A DNA stretch of 14,455 bases, taken from NCBI GenBank assembly GCA_031258755.1, contig JAIRMK010000129.1, positions 1-14,455 on the forward strand, given 5' to 3'. Below are positions 5,980-13,864 of this stretch, piece by piece. The notes under the pieces are model-generated. The model was not told the DNA's origin and did not search any database. It worked only from the letters and a program-made list of their open reading frames with translations. Positions within the stretch are counted from its first letter, which is position 1, and the number at the start of each line of letters is the position of its first letter. The DNA comes from Prevotellaceae bacterium. Lineage in GTDB: Bacteria; Bacteroidota; Bacteroidia; Bacteroidales; UBA932. The position numbers and the translations under genes were made by a program.

Positions 5980-7665
5980 TTACCATAATGGATTATCTTC
6001 ACATAAGTTATTATTTGCCGTTTCCGAAACAGGCAAAGAGAAATAATAAAACCGTTCGTGGAAAATGCGCGGCGTATTGGCGTCGCAGTCCACCCTTTCA
6101 TACGTGGGCGAGCCCGGGTTCGTAATTTTTACGCCGTGCGCCATTTGGCCGTTAATCACATTCACCGCCAATTTCCAGCGGCGCAAATCCCAATAGCGGA
6201 AGCCTTCGCCTGCCAGTTCCACGCAGCGTTCCTTGCGCAATAACGCCATGAATGCATCTTTGTCCGGCGCATCGACGGCCGTTTTGGCCGGTAAATTTAC
6301 CCGTGCCCGCACTTCATTCAAGGCGGCCAGCGCTTCTGTCCGGTATTGTCCGTAATCCCACTGTGCGTAGGCTTCGGCCTTGTTGAGCAATACTTCGGCA
6401 TAGCGGAGCACCGCATCATACTGGTAACTGTTCTGCACCGGCCAGTCCACGTTGCCTTCCTGCAAATATTTACGCAGGTAATAGCCGGTACAAGTACGTC
6501 CGTTGGTCGAGCCGGCTTTGGCAAAGGCGAAAAATCCGTCGCTCCCGCCCTCATAAGTCTGGATGGTTCGGCCTTCCCACCACGCGCCGTTATAGAGTAT
6601 AGTGGCATGGAAGCGCGGCTCCCTATCGGTATATGGGTCGGCATGGCCGGCTGCGGTGTAGGTTGTCCAGTTAAACGGCGTCCCGTTTGCGAATTCGTAG
6701 AGGTCGGCCAGTTCAGCTGTAGGCACGTGTCCGGCTCGCACAGTCGTATTATATACCGCTTGATCACCAATAGGACGAATTTGCCTGTCATACTCATGTG
6801 TTACAGTGTTTTTCAAAAAATACAGGGCAAATAAAATTTCCTTCGAATTGTCCTGCCCGCCGTCAACCTGAAATACCTTTGCATAGTCGGGCGCGAGGTC
6901 GCCACCCAGTTCTTTTACTTTCTCTGCGGCTTTGGCCGCCACTTCCCACTGCTGGCCGAAGAGGGCCATGCGCGATATCAGGCCATACGCCGCTTTCTTT
7001 GTGGCGCGGCCTTCCCATGCTGCCGGCCAGGCGTCGGGCAAGTAGGTGGCTGCCCATTGCAATTCCTTGATGACGAAATCCCAGCTTTCGGCTTCGGTAG
7101 CGCGTGCGCGGTGGATATCGGCTTCGTTGGCGCCGTCATCCACGCCGTTTACCCCGGAGGTTTCCGTGCGGATGATCACGCCGCCATACACGCGGATTAA
7201 CCGGTAGTAAGAAAACGCGCGGCAAAAACGCACTTCCGCCCGCCGGACGTTGCACCAGTCTTCGCCAAAACTGTCCATGCCATAACGCGTGATTTCATCA
7301 AGCATTACATTGGCGCGGCGGATACGGCTATACACATTATCCCAACACGTGAACGGTCCGGCACCTCCGGTCTGGATATTGGCTTCCAGCAATGTTTTGT
7401 TGTAAGGATGATCATACTGATCCCACGACGTGGATTTCATGAGGTCCGAGTAGCTGTCGAAATACTGGCTCAGGCTGTTCACCACTTGCGAAACTTCGGT
7501 AAATGTTTTGTACGTTTCGGTAATATACATTTCCGCCGCACCTTCCGTGCTCCAAATAGCCTGGTCGGATATTGCTCCCGTATTATTCAAATTCAACACT
7601 TCCTCATTGCAAGCAAGCATCCCCAGGCAGACTATGACACTTGCTATCATTACTATTTTTTTCAT
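5980..7665 (-). CDS. susD-like: SusD/RagB-family outer-membrane glycan-binding lipoprotein
   Basis: 561 residues, typical of the family. The lipobox ends at Cys19 (LGMLAC), giving a surface lipoprotein that caps the partner SusC channel and binds glycan. The TPR-rich N-terminal half includes the usual RRANVMLDEI and RFCRAFSYYRLIRVYGGV blocks. The C-terminal half has the family signature YAEVLLNKAEAYA, followed by ALNEVRARVNLPA, then LLRKERCVELAGEGFRYWDLRRW, and ends near the expected NP(L/G)W terminus. Upstream, AGGAGG at 7673-7678 stands 7 nt before the ATG, a canonical Shine-Dalgarno that no other gene here has. It lies 17 nt after the SusC stop, so the pair is co-transcribed. Which sugar it binds cannot be read from the sequence. 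Confidence 0.97.
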   Translation of the reverse strand: MKKIVMIASVIVCLGMLACNEEVLNLNNTGAISDQAIWSTEGAAEMYITETYKTFTEVSQVVNSLSQYFDSYSDLMKSTSWDQYDHPYNKTLLEANIQTGGAGPFTCWDNVYSRIRRANVMLDEITRYGMDSFGEDWCNVRRAEVRFCRAFSYYRLIRVYGGVIIRTETSGVNGVDDGANEADIHRARATEAESWDFVIKELQWAATYLPDAWPAAWEGRATKKAAYGLISRMALFGQQWEVAAKAAEKVKELGGDLAPDYAKVFQVDGGQDNSKEILFALYFLKNTVTHEYDRQIRPIGDQAVYNTTVRAGHVPTAELADLYEFANGTPFNWTTYTAAGHADPYTDREPRFHATILYNGAWWEGRTIQTYEGGSDGFFAFAKAGSTNGRTCTGYYLRKYLQEGNVDWPVQNSYQYDAVLRYAEVLLNKAEAYAQWDYGQYRTEALAALNEVRARVNLPAKTAVDAPDKDAFMALLRKERCVELAGEGFRYWDLRRWKLAVNVINGQMAHGVKITNPGSPTYERVDCDANTPRIFHERFYYFSLPVSETANNNLCEDNPLW

Positions 7666-7672
7666 GTTATTT

Positions 7673-7678
7673 CCTCCT
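7673..7678 (-). promoter_or_regulatory. Canonical Shine-Dalgarno (AGGAGG) for SusD
   Basis: On the minus strand the 17-nt gap between SusC and SusD contains AGGAGG, with 7 nt to the ATG of SusD. The other ten minus-strand genes either have A-rich leaders without such a motif or start outside the window. Because Bacteroidota generally use Shine-Dalgarno pairing rarely, this could raise SusD translation relative to its neighbours (inference). Confidence 0.7.
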
Positions 7679-7682
7679 ACTA

Positions 7683-10600
7683 TTAGAATGTGACATTAAG
7701 ACCTATACTGAATGTTTGTTGTTGCGGATAATAGCCCCTGCTCACCGACGGGCTTTCCGGATCCACATATTTGAAGTGGGTAAACGTAAGCAGGTTGGTG
7801 CCCGCTAAATACACATTTATCCGCGTAAACGGGGTTTTCCGCAGATATTTTTCCGGGACATTGTAGCCGATGCTGGCGTTTTTCAACCGTAAATATTCGC
7901 CATTCACCAACCACCAGGTGGACAACCAGTTATTATTTCCGCTGTTCCTTGTGGTCAAACGTGGATACCTGGCATTCGGGTTTTCCGGCGTCCAGGCGCC
8001 TTCTACAAGGTAGTATGGCGAATTACCATTCTCGGTAAACACACTGGTATAATTCGTTGATGAGAGTACACCCGTACTATACACGCCCAACAGTGAATAG
8101 TCGCAATGCGTCACGCCCTGCCACAGCAGGGTGGCATAAAAGTCTTTCCAGGACACGTGCATATTCAGTGAAAAGTTGATTTCGGGTACTTCGCCGTAAC
8201 CTACTTTCAGGTAATCGTAGTCACTGCTGATAATCCCGTCGCCGTTTACATCCAAATACTTAATGTCGCCCGGCCGGAGGCCTCCCGTTGGCGGCGACGG
8301 ATATTGGTCTATTTCTTCCTGTGTCTGGAACAACCCGAGCGCCTGAAAACCGTATCTGGCATACGATGATTCGCCAAGCTGGGCGCGGTAGTTCGGGTAA
8401 TTGTCGGTGAGGGCGCGTTTCAGCACACGATTGCGGGCGAACGAGAAGTTGCCGCTTAAGGCGTAACTCCAATCCGAGTTGATGCGGTTTTCATGCCGCA
8501 AGGTGATTTCAAAACCCCTGTTATCGACCATCCCCGAATTTTGGTAGGACGGAAAATAACCGGCCAACGATGGCGGATAGTTGCCCCATTGGGATTCCAG
8601 AATATCTTTGGTTAATTTATAAAATATATCTAACTCTATGCCTAATTTTTTGTCCCACATATCCACATCGAACCCCAGGTTGTAGCTATGGGTAGTCGCC
8701 CAGGTTAAGTTGCGATAGATATATGCTTGTGTTGGGTAAAACTGTGATATGGCCTCTCCGCCCAGTACCATACTGTTGTTTGAAAGGGCAAATGTGGAAT
8801 TATACAGATAGGGCGTTACGTTGTCGTTCCCCGACTGTCCGTAGCTGAGGCGGATTTTAAAATAGTCCACCACCGGCGACAGTGCGGCAAAGAATTCTTC
8901 CTGCGACACGACCCAGCCCAATGACGCCGACGGGAAAAAGCCCCAACGGTTTTCCGGTGCAAAGATGTATGAGCCGTCATAACGGAAGGCCACTTCCGCC
9001 AGGTATTTTTTATCATACGCATAATTGAACCGCCCTGCATACGACGCTTTTCCCGTGTAGCCATAGGAGCCTCTAACCGGCGTAGCACTGTATTCCGAGC
9101 CTAAGTCAATATCAACCGGATCGTCGCTATAATAAACCCTCTTATATCCGGTCAGGACAGTTGAATATTCTTTCCACGCTTCATAAAACAACAGCGCACC
9201 TACGTAGTGCTTGCCGAATTCACGTGCATAATCAATTTGCGGGCGCACCATCCAGGTGTCGCCCCATGTAGCCTCCTTTGTAAAGTTACCGCCCAGGTTA
9301 ACTGCACCAGTACCCACCACGCTTTCATCAAGATTCGTATTTATGTTGTACATTTCATAATACCGGTAGTATTGTGCACTACCCCTGTTATTGTAATTAT
9401 AAGATGCAAACATGGTGGCTTTCAAGCCTTTCATGACGTCCGTCAAACCGGAAAAATCATATTCCAACTTAAAATTGGAATCCAAGCGCCAAGTAGTTTC
9501 CCGAATGTATCCCGATTCGGTCAAGCCGGCCTCACCATTCGAGCCCATCCATGCGGTGGGTAACCCCTGGTATTCGGATTTGATTATAGGTATCGTGGAA
9601 ATGGCTTGCCTGATCGGGCTAAAATTCGCTTGGCTGTCAATCCAATGTCCCGGCCAATCTATATCGGAACGGCTTCCCGACAAATTGACGCTGAACCGTA
9701 AATTTTTTGCCACTTGAATGTCAAGGTTGGTGCGCAGGTTGTAGCGCGTATAGCCGGTGTTTTTCAAGGTGCCTTCCTGATCCATAATGCCGAGGCTGGC
9801 GTAATATTTCGTCCGTTGCGTGCCGCCAGAAGCCGAAATATTGTGTTGCTGCGTCTTGCCCGTATTAAAAATTTTATCTAACCAGTCCGTTTCGCCCCAG
9901 ATGCTGTTCGGGTCATTGGCCAGCACTTTGTTTTGGATGTCGGCCGTCCAAAGCGGCGCGAGGTCATCCAGGGCACGCGCCTTGTTGTGGTAATACATGT
10001 AGTCTTTCGCATTCAAATATTCGGGCATGGCCGTGTTTTGCGTGATGCTGTACGAGCCGTCGTAGGCGATTTTGGCAGGGCCGTCGCCACCTGTTTTGGT
10101 CGTAATGAGGATTACGCCGTTGGCGCCCTGTATTCCGTATATGGACGCCGCCGCATCTTTCAGCACCGAGACGGTTTCAATATCATTCGGATTAATATAA
10201 TCCATCCCCCCGGGCACGCCGTCCACAATGATCATCGGACCATTGCTGCCGGCGAACGAGTTCAAGCCGCGTATATACAGTTCCGTGCCGTCGGCGCCGG
10301 GTTTCCCCGTTTTCTGGATGCTGGTCAACCCCGATATTTTACCGGTGAGCATGTTAGATACGTTCTGCATCGGCGCGAGCGTCAGCTCCTCTGCGCCAAT
10401 CTGCGATACGGAGCCGGTCAGGTGCGCGCGTTTTTGAACGCCATATCCTACCACCACCACTTCGTCGAGCAGTTTCGTGTCCTCCTTCAACACAACGTTG
10501 ATGTTTGCTTGGTTGCCCACCACAATTTCCTGAGACTGAAAGCCGAGGAAGGAAATCACCAGCATGGCATCAGCGCCGGCTTGTATGGTAAACCGCCCCA

Positions 10601-10814
10601 CGCCATCAGATAAAGCGACCACCGTGGTGCCTTTCACCACTATACTAGCGCCGGTGATGGCTTCGCCTTTGGCGTCAACCACTGTACCGGTTACTGTTCT
10701 CATTTGCTGCGCATACACAGACATGATGTTACACAGCAGCAGCAGGAATATTCCTGCGAGACAACAGGCCCGCTTCACAAACCTGTTTCCTGATTTTTTT
10801 GGTTTCTTGATCAT
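7683..10814 (-). CDS. susC-like: SusC/RagA-family TonB-dependent glycan transporter
   Basis: 1043 residues, full length for the family. A basic N-region and hydrophobic signal peptide end around residues 35-36 (SVYA|QQ). Next is a carboxypeptidase-D regulatory-like domain (about 38-110; VTGTVVDAKGEAITGASIVV), then the family TonB-box region DEVVVVGYGVQKR (117-129). The plug domain follows with LTGKISGL, ELYIRGLNSF, MIIVDGVPGG (194-203), IETVSVLKDAAASIYGIQGANGVILITTK (212-240). The remainder is a 22-strand-type beta barrel rich in aromatic and alternating residues, ending with an aromatic C-terminus (FSIGLNVTF) as expected for outer-membrane insertion. It imports oligosaccharides across the outer membrane using TonB energy. 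There is no STN domain, so it probably does not signal directly to a FecR-type anti-sigma factor. It starts 23 nt after the epimerase stop, so the upstream sugar genes are probably on the same transcript. Confidence 0.98.
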   Translation of the reverse strand: MIKKPKKSGNRFVKRACCLAGIFLLLLCNIMSVYAQQMRTVTGTVVDAKGEAITGASIVVKGTTVVALSDGVGRFTIQAGADAMLVISFLGFQSQEIVVGNQANINVVLKEDTKLLDEVVVVGYGVQKRAHLTGSVSQIGAEELTLAPMQNVSNMLTGKISGLTSIQKTGKPGADGTELYIRGLNSFAGSNGPMIIVDGVPGGMDYINPNDIETVSVLKDAAASIYGIQGANGVILITTKTGGDGPAKIAYDGSYSITQNTAMPEYLNAKDYMYYHNKARALDDLAPLWTADIQNKVLANDPNSIWGETDWLDKIFNTGKTQQHNISASGGTQRTKYYASLGIMDQEGTLKNTGYTRYNLRTNLDIQVAKNLRFSVNLSGSRSDIDWPGHWIDSQANFSPIRQAISTIPIIKSEYQGLPTAWMGSNGEAGLTESGYIRETTWRLDSNFKLEYDFSGLTDVMKGLKATMFASYNYNNRGSAQYYRYYEMYNINTNLDESVVGTGAVNLGGNFTKEATWGDTWMVRPQIDYAREFGKHYVGALLFYEAWKEYSTVLTGYKRVYYSDDPVDIDLGSEYSATPVRGSYGYTGKASYAGRFNYAYDKKYLAEVAFRYDGSYIFAPENRWGFFPSASLGWVVSQEEFFAALSPVVDYFKIRLSYGQSGNDNVTPYLYNSTFALSNNSMVLGGEAISQFYPTQAYIYRNLTWATTHSYNLGFDVDMWDKKLGIELDIFYKLTKDILESQWGNYPPSLAGYFPSYQNSGMVDNRGFEITLRHENRINSDWSYALSGNFSFARNRVLKRALTDNYPNYRAQLGESSYARYGFQALGLFQTQEEIDQYPSPPTGGLRPGDIKYLDVNGDGIISSDYDYLKVGYGEVPEINFSLNMHVSWKDFYATLLWQGVTHCDYSLLGVYSTGVLSSTNYTSVFTENGNSPYYLVEGAWTPENPNARYPRLTTRNSGNNNWLSTWWLVNGEYLRLKNASIGYNVPEKYLRKTPFTRINVYLAGTNLLTFTHFKYVDPESPSVSRGYYPQQQTFSIGLNVTF
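10742..10757. repeat. 16-bp perfect palindrome in the SusC signal-peptide codons
   Basis: GCAGGAATATTCCTGC reads the same on both strands. It lies in the codons for AGIFLL near the 5' end of susC. As a loopless palindrome it is more like a DNA-binding site than an RNA hairpin. It may be a chance consequence of coding (low weight). Confidence 0.5.
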
Positions 10815-10837
10815 AGTTTATACTTTTAAATTATTAA

Positions 10838-10876
10838 TTAAGGTGTTTTCTTTAAAAAATCTCTCCTATCGCTCAT
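10838..10876 (-). pseudogene. Possible remnant of a Tat-exported protein start (MSDRRDFLKKTP)
   Basis: The last 12 codons of the epimerase frame start with ATG and read MSDRRDFLKKTP then TAA. S-x-R-R-D-F-L-K-K is the twin-arginine leader consensus used by Bacteroidota Tat proteins; compare SRRDFLQK in the oxidoreductase at 2449-2469. In such a leader a hydrophobic segment should follow, but here the frame stops and SusC begins 23 nt later. It may be a scar of a deleted gene fused in frame to the epimerase, or a chance tail. Confidence 0.35.
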
Positions 10877-12052
10877 AGCTGTTGAATTGTTTATTTGTTT
10901 AAATGTTTTCCAGCATTGATACAGTCCGCGGGGAATATGGAAACAGCCTTTCCACTTGCCGCCTTTCAGCGGCAACAACACCTCGCCCCGACGGTTGAGG
11001 TAGCCGAACCATTCGGGATACGCCCTGTCTTTAAAATGCGACCACGTGTAGTCGTGCAACTTCTCAAACCACCGCAAACAATCACCCGATTGCGTCAAAT
11101 GATAACCCTTCAACAACGATATAAGCGTCTCCACATGCACCCACCACAGTTTCTGATCCCACTCCAATTGCTCCGGCGGACAGCCTTTCCTGTCCATGAA
11201 ATAAAATATACCGCCATACTGCTTGTCCCAACCGTATTCAAGCATCGTTAACGTGATTTTTACCGCTTTCTCTATCAAATCGGGACGGTGCAACCGAACG
11301 CCCAAATCCATGATGAACCACATCGCCTCTATCGCATGACCCGGATTGACAGTGCGACCCTCGAACGTGTCGGAAAGCGACCCGTCTGTGGTTACATTCT
11401 CCACAATAATGCCCCCCAGCTCCGGACAGTAAAACACTTCCGTGACTTCATGAATACATTCTTCCATCAATTCCATCAGAAATTTTTCGTCCAACAAATG
11501 CTCCATCTCCAGCGCCAGATTGCACAATATCATCGGCAATGCAAAATTCTTCAACGGGCGAGTACCCGGATACGCCTTCTCCCATTTGCCCTTCGGATTG
11601 TCACGCCGGGCCAGCACTGTCTCGAACGTGTGAAGCGCCATTTCGGAATATACTGCGTTTCCCGTCGCCTTACCCAACCGGGCAAACGCCATCGTCGCAA
11701 ACGTGTACGAAAAAATATTGTACGGCTCCACCAGCGGATTCCCCTGCCGGTCTAACGAAAAATACCAGTTATACGCCCCATCGTGCCCGTGCTTTTTTAA
11801 GAACTCCCCGCCCAACAAAGCGCAATCCAACCACTCCTGCCGCTGCTCCACCTCGTTGTACAGCATCGAAAACAACCACACCTGACGCGCCTGCAACCAC
11901 ACAAACTTGTCGGTGTCAAACACCGACCCGTCGCGGTTGAGGCACGTGAAATAACCCCCGCACTCCCTGTCCGGCGAATGGCGAAGCCAGAACGGCAACA
12001 CATTGTCGAACAATTCCATCTTGTATAATTCTTCCAATTTTTTAAAATCCAT
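10838..12052 (-). CDS. N-acylglucosamine 2-epimerase (AGE/RnBP family)
   Basis: 404 residues from the ATG at 12050-12052. An upstream in-frame TTG exists, but the ATG matches where AGE proteins begin. The enzyme interconverts GlcNAc and ManNAc in the cytosol and has an (alpha/alpha)6 barrel. Many blocks match animal renin-binding protein/AGE: ECGGYFTCLNRDGSVFD, KFVWLQARQVW, VNPGHAIEAMWFI, QLEWDQKLWWVHVETLI and EWFGYLNRRGEVLLPLKGG, then GCFHIPR. The histidines usually taken as catalytic are present (His239 in NPGH, His372 in CFHIPR), with His306 in WWVH. These blocks favour AGE over cellobiose 2-epimerase. No signal peptide is seen. It follows the phosphoesterase by 39 nt and precedes SusC by 23 nt. 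The C-terminal tail (about 387-404) does not look like AGE: it ends MSDRRDFLKKTP, which resembles a Tat leader. No NanA/NanL-type lyase or ManNAc kinase is visible here. Confidence 0.92.
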   Translation of the reverse strand: MDFKKLEELYKMELFDNVLPFWLRHSPDRECGGYFTCLNRDGSVFDTDKFVWLQARQVWLFSMLYNEVEQRQEWLDCALLGGEFLKKHGHDGAYNWYFSLDRQGNPLVEPYNIFSYTFATMAFARLGKATGNAVYSEMALHTFETVLARRDNPKGKWEKAYPGTRPLKNFALPMILCNLALEMEHLLDEKFLMELMEECIHEVTEVFYCPELGGIIVENVTTDGSLSDTFEGRTVNPGHAIEAMWFIMDLGVRLHRPDLIEKAVKITLTMLEYGWDKQYGGIFYFMDRKGCPPEQLEWDQKLWWVHVETLISLLKGYHLTQSGDCLRWFEKLHDYTWSHFKDRAYPEWFGYLNRRGEVLLPLKGGKWKGCFHIPRGLYQCWKTFKQINNSTAMSDRRDFLKKTP

Positions 12053-12091
12053 TTCTACTAAGGTTGTTTGTTTTAAATTCGGCAGCGACAA

Positions 12092-13084
12092 TTATTCGGA
12101 AGGATAATAGTATTTGTTCTCTATGCCCGATGGAAGACGTATCCACGTCGTGAAAGTGCCTGGTTGGTCTTCCCTTAGCTCAATGATGCGGGCGCCTGTT
12201 TCTATCCGTACACCCCATGCGTCGGTACCGGTTACCCGGCCATAAGCCAAGGCGATACCGTAGGTTACCCCGATGAAATCGTTATTGTGGTTGTGACCCA
12301 CAAAGACGCCTTTCACGTCCTGCATGTCCATGAAGGAAGCAAACATCCCCGAATTTATTTTCGCCGGATCGACGGGTTCCTCATTCGTGCCTACGGTGCC
12401 CTCTTTACCAACAATGTTGTTGTACTCCTGCAGCGGGATATGGAAGAACGCCAAAGCCGGCAGGGGTTGGTTGTGGTTGGCCTGCGTGTATTTTTTGCTT
12501 TGTTGCCGGTACCAGGCAATCTGGTCGTAGTGTATCCAGTCGTAAATGCCGAGATCTTGGTTCCGGTTTTTTTTAAACGGCAAAGTATAATCGTTGGAGT
12601 CAAAGCAATAGAGGAGGGCCGCGGGCTTGTCCGATGTCCAGCTACAGATTTCGAGGATGTAGTTGCCCACGCCGTAAATGTCTTCGGGGCCTCGTTCCCC
12701 AATGAAATAAGGCGAGCGATGCAGGATGTCGAAGACACTGTCCCTCGTAATAGTTTCCGCATCGTGGTTCCCAAAGACTATAGCAAACGGCGTGCGGACT
12801 TCTTCAAATAGCCGTGCAAGTTCAGGCCACACGTTCTTTGACGGCCGGTCAAACATCAGATCGCCGGTGAGGATGGCGACGTCGGGCTTTTCGACCTCCA
12901 GGATGTACTTGATGGTGGCGCTGGTTTTCGCACTGTTCGGCGAGCCATCTATGAAGTGCAGGTCGGTGAATTGGGCAATCTTGAACGCGCCGCTATTGTT
13001 AAACTTCAGCTGAATTTTGTTTGTTACCGGTTGGCAAGCCGCAAAGCACGTAACGATAAAAAGGATGGAAAAAAACTTTTTCAT
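12092..13084 (-). CDS. Lipoprotein calcineurin-like metallophosphoesterase (Dcr2/purple-acid-phosphatase-like)
   Basis: 330 residues. A signal peptide with lipobox ending at Cys17 (CFAAC) points to a periplasmic or surface lipoprotein. All metal-binding motifs of the calcineurin-like phosphoesterase fold are in order: DLH (Asp41, His43), GD (Asp75), GNHD (Asn106, His107), His215 in FFHIP and GHNH (His264, His266). Such enzymes hydrolyse phosphomono- or diesters using two metal ions. The GNHDAE form and overall length resemble Dcr2-like phosphatases found in many Bacteroidota PULs. It starts 17 nt after the broken esterase and stops 39 nt before the epimerase. A role in removing phosphate substituents from the glycan is an inference; the natural substrate is unknown. 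All catalytic residues are intact. Confidence 0.93.
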   Translation of the reverse strand: MKKFFSILFIVTCFAACQPVTNKIQLKFNNSGAFKIAQFTDLHFIDGSPNSAKTSATIKYILEVEKPDVAILTGDLMFDRPSKNVWPELARLFEEVRTPFAIVFGNHDAETITRDSVFDILHRSPYFIGERGPEDIYGVGNYILEICSWTSDKPAALLYCFDSNDYTLPFKKNRNQDLGIYDWIHYDQIAWYRQQSKKYTQANHNQPLPALAFFHIPLQEYNNIVGKEGTVGTNEEPVDPAKINSGMFASFMDMQDVKGVFVGHNHNNDFIGVTYGIALAYGRVTGTDAWGVRIETGARIIELREDQPGTFTTWIRLPSGIENKYYYPSE

Positions 13085-13101
13085 TTTATGTTTGTTTTTA
13101 G

Positions 13102-13824
13102 TTAATATTTTATATTACCATATAGTATGAGTTCTGCAATTTCGTAATCCAACTGTCCGTTGCCGCTAAATCCCAAATTGATAAATTCGCAGTTAAACCG
13201 GCGCGACAAAATGTTGGTGTGCGCCATGCCGGGACGCGATGCGCAACCACCCTGCAAAATACTGGTACCGTAACATATCACGGGTTTTTCGCGCGTGGGC
13301 ACAGGCAATGCCGGCGGTACAATGAACGCCGCCGAGTCAATGCCGATTTGCAACGCGGTTACGCCGTCGTAAAGCGGGAAATAAAGCATCATTTCTTTTT
13401 CGCTGCCGTCCATGTTGGAAACCACAGTGGTTGCATTGTCCATGGCATTGGCGGCGGGCCGCGCCGAATTGACAAAGTGCCAGGCGCCGTTTTCAAAATA
13501 ATAGAGGTCGAAGCCTTTGATGCCGGTGGGCGTCATGTGGGTCATGACGCAGTTTGCGTACAACGTCCACTTCAGCCCGATGGTTGTGCTGTTGGTGCGG
13601 AACCGCAAAAACAAACCCGCTGTATTTTTGCCCAGTGCCCACAGCGGCGGACGGCTCACTGTCCGCAGCGCCGCCGGAAGCCGTTCGTAGCGGGTTTCCG
13701 TTTGCTCCGATATTTTTCCGTACAGCGGCAAGGCGTCTGCACTTTGGTATTTCAATTGCCCGCTCGCGGGGCTTGCCCACAGCAACCACACCGCAACCAA
13801 AAACACAAATTGACGTATATTCAT
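13102..13824 (-). CDS. GxDLY/SGNH esterase, C-terminally truncated
   Basis: 240 residues. A Sec signal peptide (cleavage near ASG|Q, about residue 22) is followed by the N-terminal GxDLY domain (PF14607-like) with GFDLY at 104-108, then the beginning of a GDSL-like lipase/acylhydrolase domain (PF14606-like): YGTSILQGGCASRPG (185-199, nucleophile Ser188) and INLGFSGNG (215-223). The frame leaves the family pattern after YEIAEL and ends ILYGNIKY then TAA. Family members I remember are about 350-370 residues and carry the catalytic Asp/His (DxxH) near the C-terminus. That part is missing, so the product is probably inactive unless completed in trans. The phosphoesterase gene starts only 17 nt later, so the missing part is not in another frame here. 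Intact relatives would deacylate sugars, such as O-acetyl groups. It lies 40 nt after the transporter. Confidence 0.85.
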   Translation of the reverse strand: MNIRQFVFLVAVWLLWASPASGQLKYQSADALPLYGKISEQTETRYERLPAALRTVSRPPLWALGKNTAGLFLRFRTNSTTIGLKWTLYANCVMTHMTPTGIKGFDLYYFENGAWHFVNSARPAANAMDNATTVVSNMDGSEKEMMLYFPLYDGVTALQIGIDSAAFIVPPALPVPTREKPVICYGTSILQGGCASRPGMAHTNILSRRFNCEFINLGFSGNGQLDYEIAELILYGNIKY

Positions 13825-13864
13825 CGCTTCATATTTTTTTGTTTTACTTATTATATCTTAACGT

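Noticed and set aside
9933..10613. 226-residue plus-strand open frame opposite susC
   Set aside because: It is antisense to the well-supported plug domain of SusC and shows no family motif; its low-complexity composition is typical of a shadow frame.
10838..12052. Cellobiose 2-epimerase as the identity of the AGE-fold protein
   Set aside because: Sequence blocks (FTCLNRDG, NPGHAIEAMWF, QLEWDQKLWW, KGCFHIPR) follow the renin-binding/N-acylglucosamine epimerase branch.
12053..12091. Upstream TTG start for the epimerase
   Set aside because: It would begin directly after the phosphoesterase stop codon and add 13 residues not expected in AGE proteins; the ATG at 12050-12052 fits the family.
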